Positions 17,222 to 26,271 of a DNA stretch of 64,000 nt are shown here, piece after piece. The notes below the pieces were generated by a model. It worked only from the letters and a program-made list of their open reading frames with translations. It was not told the origin of the DNA and did not search any database. This stretch comes from Lysobacterales bacterium. Lineage in GTDB: Bacteria; Pseudomonadota; Gammaproteobacteria; Xanthomonadales; Ahniellaceae. Positions within the stretch are counted from its first letter, which is position 1, and each line of letters opens with the position of its first letter. The position numbers and the translations under genes are program-made. Location of the stretch: contig JACPFU010000038.1 in assembly GCA_016182785.1 (NCBI GenBank), positions 29,378 through 93,377 on the forward strand, read 5' to 3'.

Positions 17222-19289
17222 ATTTCGGGACGATGACTTCGACGCGGTCGCGTCCGAGCCGCTTGGCGCGATACAGCGCCGCGTCCGCATCCCGCAGCGC
17301 CAGGTCCAGGTCGATCGGCGCGTCGACTCCGAGCAGCACCGCACCGACGCTGATCGTCACCGGGATCGATGCGTCCTCCACCACGATCGGCTGGCGATGG
17401 ATGGCCGCAACCAGTTGCGCCGCGAGCGCGCGCGCGTAGTCCTCGTCGGGGCCGCGACACGCGACCAGGAACTCCTCGCCACCCCAGCGCCCGAGCAACT
17501 CGTCGGCGGCCAGCGAATCGCGCATGCGTCGCGCGATCTCGCACAGCACCGCGTCGCCGACGTGGTGGCCGTGGTTGTCGTTGATCGACTTGAAATGGTC
17601 GACATCGATCAGCATCAGCGCGCGCGACGCGCCGTCGCGCCCGCGGTCGAGGAAGCTCGCCAGGCGGCGACCGAGTGCATGCCGGTTCCACAGACCGGTC
17701 AGCGCATCGTGGCTGGCCACGCGCTCCAGTTCGACCGCGTTGCGCTCCAATGCCTCGTGCGCGGCACGCAGCGCGGCGTGCTGGGCCTCGGTTTCGCGGT
17801 GGCGGGCGCGGGTCAGCGCGGCGACGCGGCCGGCAAAGCGTGCGCGCAGGAAGAACACCACCGCGACGATCGCGACCAATGCGGCAATCGCGCTGAGCCC
17901 GATCAGGGTCCAGCGGCTGCGCGTGAGGTCCAGGGCCTGGATGCGATTGTCCTTCTCCAGCAGCTCGATCGCGGTTCGTTGCCGGTCGGTCTCGAGTCCG
18001 GTGATCAGGTCGGCGATGCGGCGACTGGCGAGCGCGGTGTCCAGTCCGGCGTCGACGTCTTCGTAGCGCAGGCGCAGCGCGAACGCCGCAGCGGCGTCGC
18101 CTTGCGCGAGCAGCACGCGCGAGAGCAGCTCCAGCGCGTCGCGTTCGAGCACGGCGTCCTTCTGCTGGCGCGCGGCCGCGAGCACTGCCTCGGTCTCGCT
18201 GCGCGCCTGCGGCAGCGCCGCCGCTGCATGCCGCGCCGCGGCCAGGGTCAGACGCTTCTCCAGTTGCGCGCGCGAACCATCGACCCGCAGCGACAGCGCC
18301 AGCGATTTCTCCGCGATCGGCACCGCGGCCTCCCCCTGCCCGCGCGCGACCAGCACCCGCGCCAGCGTGCGCAACGCCTCGGACTGCGAAGGCAGCCCGC
18401 CGCGCGACTCCGCCAACGCGAGCGCGCCGCGGGCATGGGCCTCGGCCATGCCGAACTCGCCCATCGCCTGCATCGCCTGCGCGCGCAGCGACAGCCCGGT
18501 CACGCGCCCGCCGACGGCCTCGGCCGGCAACGTCGCGAGCATCTCCACCGCCGTCGCGTCGGCCTGCGCGTAGTCGCGCAGGGTCAGGTACAGCCCGGCG
18601 ATCGCGCGCAGCGTCTGCGCCGCGTCGCGGCTGCGGCCGGCGGCGCGGAAGATGCCGAGCGCGCGCGAGTGATTCTGGATCGCCTCGAAAAACTGACCGC
18701 GGCGTACCTGCAGGCTGGCCAGCAGATTGCGCGATGCCGCCTCACCGAGATCGTCGCCACGCGCGGCGTCGAGTGCGAGCGCCTGCTCGAAGTAGTCGAG
18801 TGCGCGATCGACCTCTCCCGCGCGTCGTTCGAGGATGCCGAGCGAGCGCAGCAGTCGCGCCTCGGACTGGGTCTTTCCGCGCTTGCCGAGTTCGCGCCGC
18901 AACTGCTCGATCAGCGTGCGTGCCTGGCTCGCTTCGGCGTTGGCGTCGAGCAGCAGCGCGTGCCGCGACACCGCAAGCACGAGCAGATCGTCATCGCCGA
19001 CCGCGCGCGCCTCGCGTTCGACGGCGGCAAACAGCTGCATCGCACCGCCCGGGTCCTGCTCGGCATAGGCCTGCGCGGCCAGCACGCGCAACCAGCGCTG
19101 CTCGGCCGGGTCGCGGGTCTCCTGCAGGCGGCGTTCGACTTCGGCGCGCCCGGGGCCCGGTTGCGCACCGATCAGCAGATCCAGCGACTCGAACCAGGCG
19201 GGTTCCCCGGCAGCGCAGGCCGCGCACGCAAACAGCAGCAGCCACGCGGGCAGCGGCCTGGTTCGACGCGGGCGGGCGGTACGGGTCAT
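17220..19289 (-). CDS. TPR-sensor diguanylate cyclase (GGDEF)
   Basis: 689 residues. A signal peptide (about 13-27) leads into a large periplasmic helical region of TPR-like repeats (about 40-420), a membrane span at about 460-482 (WTLIGLSAIAALVAIVAVVF), a short coiled linker and a GGDEF domain (about 510-685). The active-site loop is GGEEF at about 602-606 with LTGLWNRHALGRRL upstream, so it should be able to make c-di-GMP from GTP. The expected inhibitory RxxD five residues before GGEEF is absent (A-A-D-E instead). The periplasmic repeats probably sense a ligand or partner. Confidence 0.93.
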   Translation of the reverse strand: MTRTARPRRTRPLPAWLLLFACAACAAGEPAWFESLDLLIGAQPGPGRAEVERRLQETRDPAEQRWLRVLAAQAYAEQDPGGAMQLFAAVEREARAVGDDDLLVLAVSRHALLLDANAEASQARTLIEQLRRELGKRGKTQSEARLLRSLGILERRAGEVDRALDYFEQALALDAARGDDLGEAASRNLLASLQVRRGQFFEAIQNHSRALGIFRAAGRSRDAAQTLRAIAGLYLTLRDYAQADATAVEMLATLPAEAVGGRVTGLSLRAQAMQAMGEFGMAEAHARGALALAESRGGLPSQSEALRTLARVLVARGQGEAAVPIAEKSLALSLRVDGSRAQLEKRLTLAAARHAAAALPQARSETEAVLAAARQQKDAVLERDALELLSRVLLAQGDAAAAFALRLRYEDVDAGLDTALASRRIADLITGLETDRQRTAIELLEKDNRIQALDLTRSRWTLIGLSAIAALVAIVAVVFFLRARFAGRVAALTRARHRETEAQHAALRAAHEALERNAVELERVASHDALTGLWNRHALGRRLASFLDRGRDGASRALMLIDVDHFKSINDNHGHHVGDAVLCEIARRMRDSLAADELLGRWGGEEFLVACRGPDEDYARALAAQLVAAIHRQPIVVEDASIPVTISVGAVLLGVDAPIDLDLALRDADAALYRAKRLGRDRVEVIVPK

Positions 19290-19326
19290 GCGCCGAATCT
19301 AGCAAGGCCGGCGTCGGCGAACGCAC

Positions 19327-19360
19327 AAAAAAAGACACCGGGATCGCTCCCGGTGTCTTT
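19327..19360 (-). terminator. Intrinsic terminator of the cold-shock gene
   Basis: On the minus strand the 13-base arm AAAGACACCGGGA pairs perfectly with its complement across a four-base loop, and the hairpin runs into seven T residues. It lies about 25 bases after the cold-shock stop codon. Confidence 0.93.
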
Positions 19361-19384
19361 GGCATCAACCGTTGCGGGTTGAAA

Positions 19385-19597
19385 TCAGACCGGCGTGACC
19401 TGATCGGCCTGCAGGCCCTTCTGGCCCTGCACGACCTTGAAGCTCACCTTCTGGCCTTCCTGGAGGGTCTTGAAACCCGTGCCCTGGATGGCGCGGAAGT
19501 GAACGAACACGTCCGGGCCGCTGTCGCGGGCGATGAAGCCGAAGCCCTTGGCTTCGTTGAACCACTTGACGGTACCTACCTGACGATCTGCTGACAT
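19385..19597 (-). CDS. Cold-shock protein (CspA family)
   Basis: 70 residues, a single cold-shock OB fold. RNP1 is KGFGFIARD and RNP2 is DVFVHFRAI, preceded by [11 protein letters not shown]. It binds single-stranded RNA/DNA and acts as an RNA chaperone. A TTGGAG site precedes the ATG at 19597. Whether it is cold-induced cannot be told, though the 5' spacer is long. Confidence 0.96.
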   Translation of the reverse strand: MSADRQVGTVKWFNEAKGFGFIARDSGPDVFVHFRAIQGTGFKTLQEGQKVSFKVVQGQKGLQADQVTPV

Positions 19598-19924
19598 TGC
19601 TGTAACTCCAATTTCCGAAGATTTAGACCAGGTGATCAAAAAGGACCACCGACTTGCTGGAAATGCCCAAAACCGAGGGCGATTCGTCATGCAGATCATG
19701 GATCAGACTAGGCGAAGCGGCCGCTGGGCGGACCCCGTTTCCGGGACTCCGAACACACACAGCGGCGGCACCCTAGCACGAAAGTGCGGGCAATGGTGCA
19801 GTCGCGAAAAAATCGGTGACCGGAGCTCCCGGCGCCGCAACGTCGCTTGCCGACGCGCAGCGCCCCCTTTTCAGATTGCAGGAGACGGCGCACCATCACG
19901 ATCCCGACAGACGAGGAGGTTCCC
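19598..19924. other. Divergent intergenic region (csp / TerB)
   Basis: This 327-base stretch has no credible gene. On its left it must hold the promoter and 5' untranslated leader of the cold-shock gene, as long leaders are usual for csp mRNAs; on its right the promoter and AGGAGG ribosome-binding site (just before 19925) of the TerB gene. I could not place either promoter with confidence. Confidence 0.5.
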
Positions 19925-20395
19925 ATGGCAAGTGGACTGTTGAAGGACATCCGGTTGGCGCTCGGCGAGATCTTCTCGGGCGGCAAGATCGACGAGAACC
20001 AGCAGGTCACGCTGCAGGTGGTGTTCGGACTGCTCGGCTACCTGGCACGCGCCGATTCGATCGTCACCGACGACGAGGCGGCGTTCCTCAATAACCTGAT
20101 GGACGAGATGCACCTGTCGATCTCGGCGCGCAAGATCGCGCTGGAGGCGATGAACCGCGGCAAGGCCCGCCAGATCGACATCGGCGTGGAGCTGGAGCGG
20201 TTCCTGTCGGTACATCCGGCGGGCTCGCCCGAAGTCGGCCGGTTGTACGAGACGCTGCTCAAGCTGGCCGGCTCCGACGGCCGGGTGCGGCCGCGTGAGC
20301 GCGAGTTCCTGGAGCAGGTGACGTCCGGGCTCGGCTTCACCCCGGACATCCTCGAATCGCGCCTGGCCGCGATGGAACGCCGCCCGGTCGCATGA
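19925..20395 (+). CDS. TerB-like (tellurite-resistance/DjlA-type) domain protein
   Basis: 156 residues, all helical and cytosolic. The segments LQVVFGLLGYLARADSIVTDDEAAFL and LLKLAGSDGRVRPREREFL are the two acidic-loop repeats of the TerB fold, which may bind metal. A near-perfect AGGAGG lies eight bases before the ATG. The stop overlaps the start of the Rieske gene (ATGA), so the two are translationally coupled. Its role is unknown. Confidence 0.85.
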   Translation: MASGLLKDIRLALGEIFSGGKIDENQQVTLQVVFGLLGYLARADSIVTDDEAAFLNNLMDEMHLSISARKIALEAMNRGKARQIDIGVELERFLSVHPAGSPEVGRLYETLLKLAGSDGRVRPREREFLEQVTSGLGFTPDILESRLAAMERRPVA

Positions 20396-21462
20396 CCACG
20401 GCCGCAGACGTCCAGCCGCAGTCGCTCGCGACCAGCACCGCGCTGGCCGCACGCTTCTACGTCGAGCCGGACGTCGCCGAACTGGAGCGCACCGCGATCC
20501 TGGCGCGCAACTGGCAGCTGGTTGCCTCGGTGTCGCGGCTCGCGGCGAGTGGCGACCATGTCGTTGCCGAGATCGCCGGCGTGCCGATCCTGGTCGTGCG
20601 CGCAGACGACGGCAGCCTGCGCGGTTTCGTCAATGCCTGCCGCCACCGCGGCGGGCCGCTCGCCACCTGCGACGGCCGCGGCGCGCGCCATCTGCGCTGT
20701 CACTACCACGGCTGGACCTACGGCCTCGACGGCGTGCTGCGAGCGGCCACCGAGATGCAGGACGCGCAAGCCTTCGAGCCCGGCGCCATCCACTTGGCCG
20801 CGGTCGCGGTCGATACCTGGCGCGGGCTGGTGTTCGCCGCGCTCGATCCGCAGATCACGCTCGCCGAGCTCATGGCCGGCAGCGAGGAAATCCTCGGCAC
20901 CCGCGATTTCTCCGACTACCGCTTCGAGCGCAGCGTGCCGTATGCGGTCGCATGCAACTGGAAGGTGTATGCGGACAACTACCTCGAGGGTTACCACGTA
21001 CCGCACGTGCACCCGGTGCTGAACCGGCTGCTCGACTACCGCAGCTACATCACCGCGACCGCGCGCTGGCATTCGCTGCAATACAGCCCGATCGAGGGCG
21101 CCGGCAATTTCTACGGCGACGGCATGGCGCTGTACTTCTTCCTGTGGCCGAACCTGATGCTGAACATCCTGCCGAACCGGCTGCAGACCAACCGCATCGT
21201 GCCGCTGGCCCCCGATCGCTGCCGCGTCGACTTCGACTTCTACTACCCGGCCGATACCTCGCCGGAAGCCCTGCGCCGCCACGAGCAGGACCAGCGCTTC
21301 AGCGACGAGGTGCAGGCGGAAGACGCCGACATCTGCGCCCACGTCCAGCGCGCGCTCGCCAGTGGGCGCTATCTGCCGGGCCGGCTGAATCCGAAGCGCG
21401 AGAACGCGCTGTTCCATTTCCACGAACTGCTGCGCGACGCCTATCGCGCAGCCCGAACCTGA
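20392..21462 (+). CDS. Rieske non-heme iron oxygenase, large subunit type
   Basis: 356 residues. The Rieske [2Fe-2S] ligands are C83-x-H85 and C103-x2-H106, spaced by exactly 17 residues (NACRHRGG and LRCHYHGWTYGLDG). The catalytic mononuclear iron site is in NWKVYADNYLEGYHVPHVHP. This is the shape of choline/carnitine/GbcA-like monooxygenases. No partner reductase gene adjoins it; the ferredoxin-NADP reductase at 34554 could be one but is far away. Substrate unknown. Confidence 0.9.
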   Translation: MTTAADVQPQSLATSTALAARFYVEPDVAELERTAILARNWQLVASVSRLAASGDHVVAEIAGVPILVVRADDGSLRGFVNACRHRGGPLATCDGRGARHLRCHYHGWTYGLDGVLRAATEMQDAQAFEPGAIHLAAVAVDTWRGLVFAALDPQITLAELMAGSEEILGTRDFSDYRFERSVPYAVACNWKVYADNYLEGYHVPHVHPVLNRLLDYRSYITATARWHSLQYSPIEGAGNFYGDGMALYFFLWPNLMLNILPNRLQTNRIVPLAPDRCRVDFDFYYPADTSPEALRRHEQDQRFSDEVQAEDADICAHVQRALASGRYLPGRLNPKRENALFHFHELLRDAYRAART

Positions 21463-21475
21463 TCCAGGAGTCCCG

Positions 21476-23023
21476 GTGTCGAAATCCATTGCTGGCTGGC
21501 CTTGGTGGGCCAAGGCCGTCGTCCTGCTCGTTGGCCTCGGCGGTTTTGCCTACGTGCGCATCCGCGGCGTCGCCTCGGACGCGATGCAATCCCTGAACCT
21601 GATCGGCTGGGCCAGTTTCGACGGCACCTTCGTCGACTGGAACGGTGACATCGGCGCGCGCAACGTCCGCATCTGGCCCTGGGAAGGCGATCCCGAGACC
21701 GACGCGGTCACTGTGCAGCGGCTGGTCATCGACACCCCCGGCTGGGGCTGGGTGCTGAAGTCGGCGTTCTCCTTCGGTGCGCCAAGCGGCCTGCTGAAGA
21801 GCCGCGCCGCGCGCTGGGCAGCACGCGCCGCGGAGCAGGCGAGCGAAGATTCTCCGCTGGAGGACATTCCGGCGATGCCGCGCATCCATGCACGGTTCGA
21901 GGGCGTGGTGTTTTCCGACTACGCGCACCAGTACGTCTGGGAGGATGACGTGCATGGCCTGGCGTCCGGTTCGGTGTTCGAGAGCGAGGGCTGCGACCAG
22001 GACCTGTACTGGACCGAGGACGAACTCGGCGCGCAACTGGATGTGCCGACCCGCGGCGTCGACCTGGAGCTCGATCTGAACGCCAGCGGTGCCGAGAGCA
22101 TCGCGATGAGCCTGGCGTTGACCGCGCCCGGGCGTTCGTCGTGGCGTTACGAGGCCGACTGGCAGGCGGCGCACGACGGCAACCTGGTGCTGGTCGACTG
22201 GCAGGAAGCGAAGCTGCGCAGCGAACGCTGGACGGTGCAGGACGACGGTTTCGTCGCGGCCCGCAACGCCTATTGCGCGAAGCGCGAGCAGTTGACCGAA
22301 GCGCAGTTCATCGACCGCCACATCGACTACGTGCAGCGTCGTCTGCTGCACTGGGGGCTGTTTGCCGACCCGTCGCTGGTGTCCGCCTACCGCAGCTTCG
22401 CCAGCGGCGGCGGCAGCCTCACCTACGAGGCGCGTCCGGCCGATGCGGTGTCGCTGACCAAGCTCGCCAGCTACTCGGGCAGCGACATGCTGTGGATGTT
22501 GAACGCGAACCTGCGCCTGAACGAGGAGAAGGCGCTGCCGCTCAAGCTGCATTTCGTCAGCGAAGTCCCCTACCCCGATGGCGAGGAAATCGAGAACGCG
22601 GCGCAGATCCGCGAGATCGTGGCCGCCGCGCAAGCAGCGTTGCCGGCCGATGCGCAGGCCGTCGCGGTCGCCGAGGAGCCGCTGCAGACGCCAAGCCCGG
22701 CAGTGCCGACCATGGTCGTCAGTGCCGAGTCGACGATGATCGGCGTCGACGGCCAGGTGCCCACCGCCGAGCGGCCGGTGATCGAGGAAGTGAGCTACGA
22801 CGACCTGGCGCTGATGGTCGGCGAGCGCGTGATCATCCGCACCACGATGAGTTCGACGCGCGAAGGCGAACTCAAGTCGTTCAATCGTGCCGGGCTGCGC
22901 ATCGCGCTGCGCAACCGTCCGGGCATGGAACTCGAAGTGCCGAAGGATACCGTGGCCTCGGTGCAGGTGGTCTGGACCAAGGCGCAGACCGCGGCGGCCT
23001 CCGCGGCCGCGGGCAAGAAGTAG
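21476..23023 (+). CDS. Membrane-anchored protein of unknown function
   Basis: 515 residues from a GTG preceded by AGGAG. A single N-terminal span (about 10-28) anchors a periplasmic body whose start (WASFDGTFVDWNGDIGARNV) is reminiscent of AsmA-type beta-rich proteins. A Pro/Ala/Val-rich linker (about 400-430) precedes a small C-terminal domain (about 440-500: VGERVIIRTTMSSTREGEL) that looks like an Sm-type barrel. It follows the Rieske gene by 13 bases. No family is confidently recognised. Confidence 0.7.
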   Translation: MSKSIAGWPWWAKAVVLLVGLGGFAYVRIRGVASDAMQSLNLIGWASFDGTFVDWNGDIGARNVRIWPWEGDPETDAVTVQRLVIDTPGWGWVLKSAFSFGAPSGLLKSRAARWAARAAEQASEDSPLEDIPAMPRIHARFEGVVFSDYAHQYVWEDDVHGLASGSVFESEGCDQDLYWTEDELGAQLDVPTRGVDLELDLNASGAESIAMSLALTAPGRSSWRYEADWQAAHDGNLVLVDWQEAKLRSERWTVQDDGFVAARNAYCAKREQLTEAQFIDRHIDYVQRRLLHWGLFADPSLVSAYRSFASGGGSLTYEARPADAVSLTKLASYSGSDMLWMLNANLRLNEEKALPLKLHFVSEVPYPDGEEIENAAQIREIVAAAQAALPADAQAVAVAEEPLQTPSPAVPTMVVSAESTMIGVDGQVPTAERPVIEEVSYDDLALMVGERVIIRTTMSSTREGELKSFNRAGLRIALRNRPGMELEVPKDTVASVQVVWTKAQTAAASAAAGKK

Positions 23024-23040
23024 CGCGAACGCCGACGCGG

Positions 23041-23853
23041 TTACTCGAAGCCGTCGCTGAACAGCTCGTCGGGGAGCGTCGAGAAGGTGTCGAAGTCGAC
23101 ATTGATCGCGGTCGCGCCGCCGTCTTGCACGCGCACGAAGTTCGAGTAGCCGAAGAAGGTGCCGGAGAGCACGTTGGCGCTGTCGGTCGCGGACACCGTG
23201 ATCGAGCCGCCGCCGCTGATGTCGACCAGCGTCGCGGTCACGGCCAATGCCGCGCCGACCGGTGTGCCGCTGAGGTTGAGCCAGTAGACATTGCCCGGAA
23301 CCGCGACCAGCGTTCCCGCGGACAATGCGCCGCCGAGACCGTCGCCGAAGAACGTGTTCTTCTCGGTCAGGTACAGCTTTCCGGTCGGGCGACCGGTGGT
23401 GCCGTCGAGGTAGTACGCGAGCTCATAGCGGTCGGCGCCGGACGCGGCGTAGCTGCCGTCGCTGGCGCGCGCGGCCAGGCCGACAAACGCAGTTCCGCTC
23501 GGATCGACGCTGGTCGCGACCAGGCTGTCGATGCGGAACAAGGTCGAGATCGAGAACGCGCTGCCGGCGAGGTCGGTGAGTTCGATCGCCGCCGACGACG
23601 CCTTGCCGGCAGCGAAGCCGATGCCCGCGACGCTCACGCTGATCGCGTTCTCGTAGCCCTTGCCGGAAAAACTCGGCGCGGCGACGATCCAGTCCGCGGT
23701 CGCGACCTCGCCGAAGTTGGTCACCGCGGTGTCACCAGGCGGGTAACTCTCGAAATCCTCGACATAGGGTGTGGTCGCGGCACGCACCGGCAGCAGGCCG
23801 AGTGCGCAGACGCCGCCGAGGGCAATGGTGCGGAGCAGTCGCACGGGCTTCAT
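23041..23853 (-). CDS. Secreted protein with DGFE C-terminal tail
   Basis: 270 residues. A signal peptide (MKPVRLLRTIALGGVCALGL, cleavage near VRA) precedes a beta-rich body beginning YVEDFESYPPGD, like secreted lectin/concanavalin-type jelly-roll domains. The last residues are ELFSDGFE, shared with two other exported proteins in this window. A perfect AGGAGG before 23853 fixes the start. Function unknown; probably exported and surface-associated. Confidence 0.8.
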   Translation of the reverse strand: MKPVRLLRTIALGGVCALGLLPVRAATTPYVEDFESYPPGDTAVTNFGEVATADWIVAAPSFSGKGYENAISVSVAGIGFAAGKASSAAIELTDLAGSAFSISTLFRIDSLVATSVDPSGTAFVGLAARASDGSYAASGADRYELAYYLDGTTGRPTGKLYLTEKNTFFGDGLGGALSAGTLVAVPGNVYWLNLSGTPVGAALAVTATLVDISGGGSITVSATDSANVLSGTFFGYSNFVRVQDGGATAINVDFDTFSTLPDELFSDGFE

Positions 23854-23983
23854 GGAGCCTCCTGCCGCGGATGGAGCCGGTTCCGCCGGCAGGGAACGCT
23901 CCGGCGGCGACTCCTGGCCGACGCGAATCCGGCGGAGTCGCCCGCAGTATAGGTTCGCTGGCAAGGGGGCCTGCCCCCGAGGC

Positions 23984-24466
23984 TCAGCCGAGCAGCGCGA
24001 CCAGGTCCTTCTCGATCTTCTCGGGCGCGTCGGTCGGCGCGTAGCGCTTGACCACCTTGCCGGCGCGGTCGACCAGGAACTTGCTGAAGTTCCACTTGAT
24101 CGCATCGAGCCCGAGGAAGCCGGACTTCTGCGACTTCAGCCACTGCCACAGCGGATGCGCGTTGGCGCCATTCACCTCGACCTTGGCGAACATCGGGAAG
24201 CTGACCTCGTAGCTCAACGCGCAGAAGTTCTTGATCTCCTCGGCGTCGCCCGGTTCCTGGTGCCCGAACTGGTCGCAGGGAAAGCCGAGCACGACCAGGC
24301 CCTGCTCGCGATACTTGCGCCACAGCGCTTCCAGACCGGTGTATTGCGGCGTGAACCCGCACTTGGAGGCGACGTTGACGATCAGCATCACCTTGCCCTT
24401 GTAGGTGGACAGCTTCACGTCGCGGCCGTCGAGGTCCTGCGCGCTGAACTCGTGAATCGTGGTCAT
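23984..24466 (-). CDS. Glutathione peroxidase family protein (thiol peroxidase)
   Basis: 160 residues, cytosolic. The peroxidatic residue is Cys in NVASKCGFTPQY, with the partner Gln in LGFPCDQFGHQEPG and Trp in WNFSKFLVD completing the catalytic set. It reduces hydroperoxides using thioredoxin or glutathione. The start at 24466 is preferred to an upstream in-frame ATG because it has GAGG upstream and starts at the conserved TIHEFSAQDLDG. Confidence 0.93.
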   Translation of the reverse strand: MTTIHEFSAQDLDGRDVKLSTYKGKVMLIVNVASKCGFTPQYTGLEALWRKYREQGLVVLGFPCDQFGHQEPGDAEEIKNFCALSYEVSFPMFAKVEVNGANAHPLWQWLKSQKSGFLGLDAIKWNFSKFLVDRAGKVVKRYAPTDAPEKIEKDLVALLG

Positions 24467-24541
24467 GGTCAAGCCTCGGGCGATGGAATTGGGCCGCAGC
24501 CTAGCGTGCGCCGCGTGCACGGGGCATCAACTGCAGACGAC

Positions 24542-26056
24542 TCAGGCCACGACCACCGGGATCTTGCCGATGCGCGCCTGCCACTCGCGCGGACCGGTCT
24601 GGTGCACCGAGGTGCCCTTGCTGTCGACCGCAACGGTGACCGGCATATCGCGCACCTCGAACTCGTAGATCGCTTCCATGCCAAGGTCGGCGAAGGCGAG
24701 CACACGCGCGGCCTTGATCGCCTTCGACACCAGGTAGGCGGCGCCGCCGACCGCCATCAGGTAGATCGCGCCGTTGTCCTTGATCGCGCTGATCGCCTCG
24801 GGGCCGCGCTCGGACTTGCCGACCATGCCGAGCAGTCCGGTCGACTCGAGCAGCTGGCGGGTGAACTTGTCCATGCGCGTGGCGGTGGTCGGGCCGGCGG
24901 GCCCGACGACTTCATCGCGCACCGGATCGACCGGACCGACGTAGTAGATGAAGCGGTTGCGGAAGTCGACCGGCATCGGCTCGCCCTTGTCGAGCATGTC
25001 GATCAGGCGCTTGTGCGCAGCGTCGCGCCCGGTCAGCAGCTTGCCGCTGAGCAGGATCACGTCGCCCGGCTGCCAGCTCGCGACCTCCTCGCGGGTGATG
25101 GTGTCGAGGTTGACGCGCCGCCCCTTGGATGCGTCGTAGGTGAGTTTCGGCCAGGCGTCGAGGGACGGCGGATCGAGCATGACCGGGCCGGAACCATCGA
25201 GCGTGAAATGGGCATGCCGAGTCGCCGCGCAGTTCGGGATCATCGCGACCGGCAGGTTGGCGGCGTGGGTCGGGTAGTCGCGCACCTTCACGTCGAGCAC
25301 GGTGGTCAGGCCGCCGAGGCCTTGCGCGCCGATGCCGAGTGCATTGACCTTCTCGTACAGCTCGATGCGCAACTCTTCGGCGCGATTCTTCGCACCACGC
25401 GCGATCAGCTCCTGGATGTCGATCGGCTCCATCAGCGCTTCCTTGGCGAGCAGCATCGCCTTCTCGGCGGTGCCGCCGATGCCGATGCCGAGCATGCCCG
25501 GCGGGCACCAGCCGGCGCCCATGGTCGGCACGGTCTTCAGCACCCAGTCGACGATCGAATCGGACGGATTCAACATCGCGAACTTCGACTTCGCCTCGGA
25601 ACCGCCGCCCTTGGCGGCGACGGTCACGTCGAGCGTGTCGCCGGGCACGATCTTGACGTTGACGACGGCGGGCGTGTTGTCGCGGGTGTTGGTGCGCTTG
25701 CCCGCGGGGTCGGCGAGTACCGACGCGCGCAGCTTGTTGTCCGGGTGGTTGTAGGCGCGGCGCACGCCCTCGTTGACCATGTCCTCGACCGACAGCGTGG
25801 CGTCCCAGCGCACATTCATGCCCACTTCCAGGAACACGGTGACGATGCCGGTGTCCTGGCAGATCGGTCGATGCCCTTCCGCACACAGGCGCGAATTGAT
25901 CAGGATCTGCGCAATCGCATCCTTCGCCGCCGCCGACTGCTCGCGCTCGTACGCCGCCGCGAGGTTCTCGATGTAGTCGACCGGGTGGTAGTAGCTGATG
26001 TACTGCAACGCGTCGGCAACCGACTGGATGAAGTGTTCCTGCTGGATCGTGGTCAC
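24542..26056 (-). CDS. Fumarate hydratase, class I (iron-sulfur)
   Basis: 504 residues with a GTG start, the length of fused class I fumarases (FumA/FumB type). The N-terminal half has CQDTGIVTVFLEVG and GWCPPGMLGIGIGGTAEKAM with Cys residues for the [4Fe-4S] cluster; the C-terminal half carries GPTTATRMDKFT. It interconverts fumarate and malate in the TCA cycle. It is oxygen-sensitive as a family trait. It is transcribed toward the peroxidase gene. Confidence 0.94.
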   Translation of the reverse strand: MTTIQQEHFIQSVADALQYISYYHPVDYIENLAAAYEREQSAAAKDAIAQILINSRLCAEGHRPICQDTGIVTVFLEVGMNVRWDATLSVEDMVNEGVRRAYNHPDNKLRASVLADPAGKRTNTRDNTPAVVNVKIVPGDTLDVTVAAKGGGSEAKSKFAMLNPSDSIVDWVLKTVPTMGAGWCPPGMLGIGIGGTAEKAMLLAKEALMEPIDIQELIARGAKNRAEELRIELYEKVNALGIGAQGLGGLTTVLDVKVRDYPTHAANLPVAMIPNCAATRHAHFTLDGSGPVMLDPPSLDAWPKLTYDASKGRRVNLDTITREEVASWQPGDVILLSGKLLTGRDAAHKRLIDMLDKGEPMPVDFRNRFIYYVGPVDPVRDEVVGPAGPTTATRMDKFTRQLLESTGLLGMVGKSERGPEAISAIKDNGAIYLMAVGGAAYLVSKAIKAARVLAFADLGMEAIYEFEVRDMPVTVAVDSKGTSVHQTGPREWQARIGKIPVVVA

Positions 26057-26271
26057 GGGGCGGTCCGTTCAGAGAAAGGCGCGATTTTACGCACGCCGGG
26101 GTGCAGCGACCATGTGCAGCCGATGTTCAACCATGCGCCGTGCATCGTGCGGACCCGGAAGTCGCGGCGGTCGCAGGCGGATTTGCAACTGCGCGTCACC
26201 CCCGCGAGTCGGGGGGCCAATCGCGCTGGTCCGGCGAATACGATGCTGCTCCCACCGAAGGAAGACGCCCG

